Part shown: piece after piece, positions 23,086-26,451 of the stretch
Position numbering within the stretch: position 1 is the first letter of the stretch
How the letters are laid out: every line of letters begins with the position of its first letter
Assembly: GCA_023252015.1 (NCBI GenBank)
Contig: JAHEXS010000003.1
Location: 1-26,451 of the forward strand
Reading direction: 5' to 3'
DNA length: 26,451 bases
Source: Candidatus Nitrosotenuis sp.
Lineage (GTDB): Archaea; Thermoproteota; Nitrososphaeria; Nitrososphaerales; Nitrosopumilaceae
Notes under the pieces: generated by a model
Databases searched by the model: none
Told to the model about the DNA's origin: nothing
The model's input: the letters and a program-made list of their open reading frames with translations, nothing else
Made by a program: the position numbers and the translations under genes

Positions 23086-23094
23086 GTTATAGAA
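23086..23094 (+). promoter_or_regulatory. TATA-like box for the second LEA14-like gene
   Basis: GTTATAGAA is centred about 28 nt before ATG 23118. Confidence 0.4.
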
Positions 23095-23117
23095 AAGTAA
23101 ATTTTTGATTAATAGGC

Positions 23118-23564
23118 ATGGGTAAAAAAGCACTTGTCGTCATTCTGACCATAATAGGCATTGCCGCATTTGGATATACTCAATATGCGTCAGCTTCGCA
23201 GATAAGCGTTGCAATAACTAGCAGCAAACTAATTGAGAAAACCGACAAAGGCTCATTATACAATTTGGAGCTCGAATTCAAAAACCCGTCATTACTGATG
23301 CTTAATGCAGGAAAAACTGATTTTACGTTATCCACAGAGGACAAAACTCTAGGGAGTGGAACCTTGGATCCGTTCACGCTTCCAGCAATGGGAAAAATAA
23401 CAACAAACGGTATATTTCTAAAAGATCAAAAGACGGATTCTAAAAACCCACAGGTAAAAATCTCTGGAACTACCAAATACCAGTTGTTGTTCGCTACACT
23501 CGATGTACCATTCACGTACTATCCAACACAGGACCAAACTAGAGAATTTATACAAGACTCTTAA
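23118..23564 (+). CDS. Membrane-anchored LEA14-like protein (second copy type)
   Basis: 148 residues with one N-terminal membrane helix or uncleaved signal (~5-24) and a single beta-sandwich: YNLELEFKNPSLLMLNAGK, FTLSTEDKTLGSGTLDPF, VKISGTTKYQLLF. The alternation of strands with 'NPS' and 'LG.G' turns is that of the LEA14/WHy domain and parallels the protein at 16862-17356, so the two are likely distant paralogues. It is probably anchored in the membrane with the domain outside. Role unknown. The PfkB kinase gene starts 12 nt after its stop, suggesting co-transcription. Confidence 0.65.
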   Translation: MGKKALVVILTIIGIAAFGYTQYASASQISVAITSSKLIEKTDKGSLYNLELEFKNPSLLMLNAGKTDFTLSTEDKTLGSGTLDPFTLPAMGKITTNGIFLKDQKTDSKNPQVKISGTTKYQLLFATLDVPFTYYPTQDQTREFIQDS

Positions 23565-23576
23565 TTTTTCCAATTA

Positions 23577-24470
23577 ATGCTTACTGTTTTTGGTTCAACT
23601 GCGCTAGACACCATAAGGACTCCTACCAAAGTTCTCAAGGACGTTTTAGGTGGCGCGGCAACTTTTGCTGGAATTTCTGCCAGTTTCTTTGTGGATACAG
23701 GATTAATTGCTGTAGTTGGAACCGACTTTCCAAAAAAATACTACAACATACTTTCAAAATATCTTGATTTGCAAGGATTTGTGGTTCAAAAAGGAAAAAC
23801 GTTTCGTTATGACGGCAGTTATGACAAAACTCTCAGTGCCAGAATCACTAACAAGACTGAGCTGAATGTTCTTGGCACATTCATGCCAAAGGTTCCAGAT
23901 AACTACAAAAAATCAGAATTTGTGTATCTCGCAAACAACGATCCTGATCAAAATTCGTTGCTGATACGGGAATTTGACAACGTAAAATTTTCAATGTGCG
24001 ATACCATAGAATTTTGGATTTCAACAAAGCGTAACTCTGTCATAAAGATGATAAAAAACGTAGATGCAGTTGTGATTAATGACGAGGAAGCAAAACTTCT
24101 CACAAAAGAACACAATCTTATCAAATGTGCAAAAAAGATGATGAATTGGGGTGCAAAATACATAATCATCAAAAAAGGCGAGCATGGATCACTCCTATTT
24201 TTTGAGGATGTCATCTTTCCATCTGTTGCGTTTTCACTTGAAGATATTGTAGATCCAACCGGAGCTGGCGATTCCTTTGCCGGCGCAATGATTGGGTATT
24301 TGGCAAACAAAAAAAGTACAAGACTTGATGACATAAAAAAATCTGTAATTTATGGTAATGTTATGGGATCATTTGCAGTAGAAAGATTTGGTCTGGATGG
24401 ATTACTAAATACAAACAAGAAAAAAATCGAAAGCAGAATACGCCAATACCAAAAAATGATTGATTTCTGA
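23577..24470 (+). CDS. PfkB/ribokinase family sugar kinase
   Basis: 297 residues of the ribokinase fold. The C-terminal signature DPTGAGDSFAGA (residues 226-237) carries the catalytic base Asp232 and the anion hole; the N-terminal GSTALDT and GGAATFAG segments match the first family motif region. Members phosphorylate sugars, nucleosides or related small alcohols; the substrate cannot be read here. A nucleoside kinase or fructose-type kinase is possible, and archaeal PfkB proteins often act on nucleosides. ATG 23577 is 12 nt after the LEA14-like stop. Confidence 0.88.
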   Translation: MLTVFGSTALDTIRTPTKVLKDVLGGAATFAGISASFFVDTGLIAVVGTDFPKKYYNILSKYLDLQGFVVQKGKTFRYDGSYDKTLSARITNKTELNVLGTFMPKVPDNYKKSEFVYLANNDPDQNSLLIREFDNVKFSMCDTIEFWISTKRNSVIKMIKNVDAVVINDEEAKLLTKEHNLIKCAKKMMNWGAKYIIIKKGEHGSLLFFEDVIFPSVAFSLEDIVDPTGAGDSFAGAMIGYLANKKSTRLDDIKKSVIYGNVMGSFAVERFGLDGLLNTNKKKIESRIRQYQKMIDF

Positions 24471-24472
24471 AA

Positions 24473-24480
24473 GGTTATAG
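24473..24480 (+). promoter_or_regulatory. TATA-like box for the dUTPase-like gene
   Basis: GGTTATAG is centred 27 nt before ATG 24504. Confidence 0.4.
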
Positions 24481-24503
24481 ACAACAGGTCCAAAAACCAA
24501 ATC

Positions 24504-24833
24504 ATGGATAAACTAGAGTCGCTTTTCTCACTCCAAAAAGGACTTTCGGAAATGATGAATCTTGATAGATACCCAAAAGACACTGAGGGCAAAATATCTG
24601 CACTCTGTACTGCAATAGTTCATGAAGCCGCTGAATTGCAGCGTACAACAAATTGGAAATGGTGGAAAAAACCTACGCCGTTCAATGTAGTGGACGCAAA
24701 GGAAGAGCTAATTGACATTTGGCATTTTGTTGTCCAAGCATCACTTGAGCTAAATCTGACACCTGATGACATACTGGAAGAATACAAGAGAAAAAACGAA
24801 GTCAATCGAAGCAGACAGAGAAATGGATACTAG
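24504..24833 (+). CDS. Dimeric-type dUTPase / all-alpha NTP pyrophosphohydrolase
   Basis: 109 residues, all helical. The metal-binding pattern of the MazG/dimeric dUTPase superfamily is clear: E-x-x-E at 41-44 (HEAAEL) and E-x-x-D at 68-71 (EELIDIWHF). The TNWKWWKK segment after the first motif is characteristic of the type-2 (dimeric) dUTPases, in which these Trp and Lys residues contact the nucleotide. The enzyme would hydrolyse dUTP (or related NTPs) to the monophosphate and pyrophosphate. Its stop shares CTAG with the convergent MtrA-like gene. Confidence 0.85.
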   Translation: MDKLESLFSLQKGLSEMMNLDRYPKDTEGKISALCTAIVHEAAELQRTTNWKWWKKPTPFNVVDAKEELIDIWHFVVQASLELNLTPDDILEEYKRKNEVNRSRQRNGY

Positions 24834-25297
24834 ATTTCGCAGATAATTCTGTCCAGTCTGGTTTCTCCAACTCTATCTACCAGTGTTAGTTGTTTTTGAA
24901 ATTTTTCCACATCTTCCTTTGAAACAGTAAGAAATGGACTGGGACTGTACGAGTTTGTTATTCTACTATTACCGTCAATACCATATTTGTATAATGATAC
25001 CAAGGCGTGGCCTGTTTTGTGGCCAGACACCTCTTTTCCGCAAACAATCAAAGTCCGAATATTGTGGTTTTTGATAATGTTGCGAACCAGTTCATCAATT
25101 CCCTTATTTTCGGAGAGCAGTCTTCCAGATATTGCAATTTTCTTCATTAAATCAGAACTTGATATTTCCTTTAAGAGATCCATGCTTGATAGAGTACAAA
25201 CGGCAACTGATGATTCATTGTTACCAAGAAAAATCTCCTCACGTATGGGAAATACTAATTTGCAAATTTCTCCTGCTAAATCTAATAGCGAATTCAA
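24830..25297 (-). CDS. MtrA-like protein (corrinoid-binding domain, DUF4346 type)
   Basis: 155 residues resembling the soluble domain of methyl-H4MPT:CoM methyltransferase subunit A: CGKEVSGHKTGHALVSLYKYGID, and the tail FQKQLTLVDRVGETRLDRI. In methanogen MtrA a histidine of this region coordinates the cobalt of the corrinoid; here His93 in the SGH motif is the obvious candidate. The C-terminal membrane anchor of methanogen MtrA is absent. Ammonia oxidisers lack methanogenesis, so the role is unknown; corrinoid binding or methyl transfer would be the first guess. TTG 25297 overlaps the stop of the DegT aminotransferase gene (TTGA), so translation is probably coupled. Confidence 0.8.
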   Translation of the reverse strand: MNSLLDLAGEICKLVFPIREEIFLGNNESSVAVCTLSSMDLLKEISSSDLMKKIAISGRLLSENKGIDELVRNIIKNHNIRTLIVCGKEVSGHKTGHALVSLYKYGIDGNSRITNSYSPSPFLTVSKEDVEKFQKQLTLVDRVGETRLDRIICEI

Positions 25298-26379
25298 GTC
25301 AGCGTGCCACGAATTATTTTAGCAGTTAGCCTCAAATTGTCTTCTGTAACCATTGGTTGTACTGGCAAAGAAAGAACATTGCCTGCAGCCCAGTCGGTAA
25401 CTGGCAGATTTAGTTTTTTACTATAATATGGTGTCCTGTGTACTGGCGTGGAATAATAAACTGTAGCACCAATTCCATTTGAATTCAAATCTTTCATTAT
25501 TTTGTTTCTTGATTTTGTAGCAACCGTGTAAAGATACCAGTTTACTTCTTCATGTTTTCTTTTTTGTGGAAGGGTCAAATCCAATCCTGAAAGCAAATCT
25601 GTCAGAATTTTTGCATTTTTCTTTCGCTTGAGCAAAAATCTTGGCAATTTTTTCATCTGTACTTTGGCAATTGCCGCATTGATCTCCGGCAGCCTGAAAT
25701 TTAGGCCAAGCGTCCTTGTGTCATATCCATGAACCATTCCATGATTTCTTATCATGAGGAGTTTTTCCCGCAGTTTTTTGTTGCTTGTAACTACGACTCC
25801 GCCCTCGCCCGACGTCATTACCTTTGCTGCATATAGGCTAAAGCAACCAATCTCAGAAAACGTACCAGTTTGTTTTCCTTTATATCTTGATCCCATGGAT
25901 TGTGCCGCATCCTCAATTATGTGCAAGTTGTGCTTGTTTGCAATCTCGGAAATTTCATCTATGTATGCAACATTACCGTACAGGTGAACTGGGATTATTG
26001 CCTTTGATTTTTTTGTAATCTTTTTTTTCAAATCGACTGGATCCATAGTATAGTTGTCACGTCTGATATCGACAAAGACTGGCTTTGCACCAACGGACAA
26101 AACAGCGTTTGCCGTTGCGACAAAGGTAAAAGATGGCAAAAGAACCTCGTCGCCACTTTTTATGTCAAGTGCGTATAGCGCTGCTTGTAATGCGGCAGTA
26201 CCTGAATTTACTGCTACGGCATACTTTGATTTTACAAAAGTACATGCCTCTTTTTCAAACTCTTGAACGTTTTTTCCGCCAAGATTTGCAGCAGAAGTCA
26301 GTACACCATTTTTCAGAACGGATACCACCTCGGAAATCTCTTCTTTTCCAATAATTGGGATATTTACTGGAACCGTCAT
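25294..26379 (-). CDS. DegT/DnrJ/EryC1/StrS aminotransferase
   Basis: 361 residues of the sugar aminotransferase family (PLP fold I). Motifs in order: VNSGTAALQAAL (~57-68), VFVDIRRDNYTMDP, HIIEDAAQSMGSRYKG with PLP-contacting Asp157, and FSLYAAKVMTSGEGG with Schiff-base Lys186. Family members transfer an amino group to keto-sugars to make amino sugars for polysaccharides or glycans; surface glycosylation is plausible here. The Lys is in the variant AAK-V rather than the common TK-N. ATG 26379 follows a minus-strand TATA-like GTTTATTAG. It is the first gene of a unit with the MtrA-like gene. Confidence 0.9.
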   Translation of the reverse strand: MTVPVNIPIIGKEEISEVVSVLKNGVLTSAANLGGKNVQEFEKEACTFVKSKYAVAVNSGTAALQAALYALDIKSGDEVLLPSFTFVATANAVLSVGAKPVFVDIRRDNYTMDPVDLKKKITKKSKAIIPVHLYGNVAYIDEISEIANKHNLHIIEDAAQSMGSRYKGKQTGTFSEIGCFSLYAAKVMTSGEGGVVVTSNKKLREKLLMIRNHGMVHGYDTRTLGLNFRLPEINAAIAKVQMKKLPRFLLKRKKNAKILTDLLSGLDLTLPQKRKHEEVNWYLYTVATKSRNKIMKDLNSNGIGATVYYSTPVHRTPYYSKKLNLPVTDWAAGNVLSLPVQPMVTEDNLRLTAKIIRGTLT

Positions 26380-26400
26380 GATTCGCTTTTCTAAATAAGT

Positions 26401-26409
26401 CTAATAAAC
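26401..26409 (-). promoter_or_regulatory. TATA-like box for the DegT gene
   Basis: Minus-strand GTTTATTAG is centred about 26 nt before ATG 26379. Confidence 0.4.
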
Positions 26410-26416
26410 TTGGTTA

Positions 26417-26427
26417 ATTTTTATATG
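26417..26427 (+). promoter_or_regulatory. Probable plus-strand promoter leading out of the window
   Basis: AATTTTTATAT lies so that transcription would start near the right edge (~26449). It suggests a divergent gene or RNA beginning just beyond the window. Confidence 0.35.
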
Positions 26428-26451
26428 TAGTACTCAGAGTCGGGACATAAA

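Noticed and set aside
22159..26442. Exact 12-mer TACTCAGAGTCG at 22159-22170 and 26431-26442
   Set aside because: Repeats of this length are expected by chance many times in 26 kb, and the flanks diverge quickly.
1..26451. CRISPR array, insertion sequence, integrase or phage island
   Set aside because: No regularly spaced repeats, transposase motifs or terminal inverted repeats were seen; tRNA genes show no adjacent duplicated 3' ends.

Overview
The window is archaeal and fits a mesophilic ammonia-oxidising thaumarchaeon of the Nitrosopumilaceae type; I cannot name a genus from sequence alone. The evidence is glycerol-1-phosphate dehydrogenase (archaeal lipid stereochemistry), a proteasome beta subunit beside the archaeal termination nuclease aCPSF1, archaeal-type NMN adenylyltransferase, SepF and RtcA, AT-rich DNA, many exported proteins of thaumarchaeal style, frequent TTG/GTG starts, and TATA-like boxes about 25-28 nt upstream of start codons, as expected for leaderless mRNAs. 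I see no insertion sequence, CRISPR array, phage region or rRNA.

Layout. 1-5.3 kb: end of a membrane protein, a cupredoxin-like exported protein that has lost copper ligands, cbiE (cobalamin synthesis) behind an unknown gene, an exported cyclophilin with a CFI-box tail, a DoxX-like membrane protein and a SAM methyltransferase. 5.4-9.0 kb: an M24 peptidase divergent from a PP-loop tRNA thiolase, SepF, and an exported protein with two copies of a Trp-rich repeat. 9.0-16.8 kb: mostly housekeeping, with aCPSF1 and proteasome beta in one operon, G1P dehydrogenase, FKBP isomerase, class V aminotransferase, NMNAT, RtcA and a CopD-like protein. 16.9-19.0 kb: an LEA14-like membrane-anchored protein, tRNA-Val(GAC), bluB, tRNA-Arg(CCT) with a D-loop intron, and an FMN reductase. 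18.9-23.0 kb: small genes (exported Ig-like protein, Cys-rich 38-mer, coiled coil without a normal start codon, two-TM protein, HTH protein), a cytosolic cyclophilin, a PEF-tailed exported protein, two small zinc-binding proteins around a probable structured RNA, and an unknown gene. 23.1-26.4 kb: a second LEA14-like protein, PfkB kinase, dimeric-type dUTPase, and a DegT aminotransferase translationally coupled to an MtrA-like corrinoid-domain protein.

Themes. Three genes relate to cobamides: cbiE (corrin ring), bluB (lower ligand) and an MtrA-like protein (possible user). Three peptidyl-prolyl isomerases of two families are present, one of them exported. Convergent genes repeatedly overlap at their tails by a few bases, which leaves little room for intergenic terminators; the window also encodes aCPSF1, the known archaeal termination factor. 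The least explained items are the D-loop intron tRNA, the tRNA-Val with C33, the RNA-like segment near 22.1-22.24 kb, and the unlisted micro-genes around 19.4-22.5 kb.
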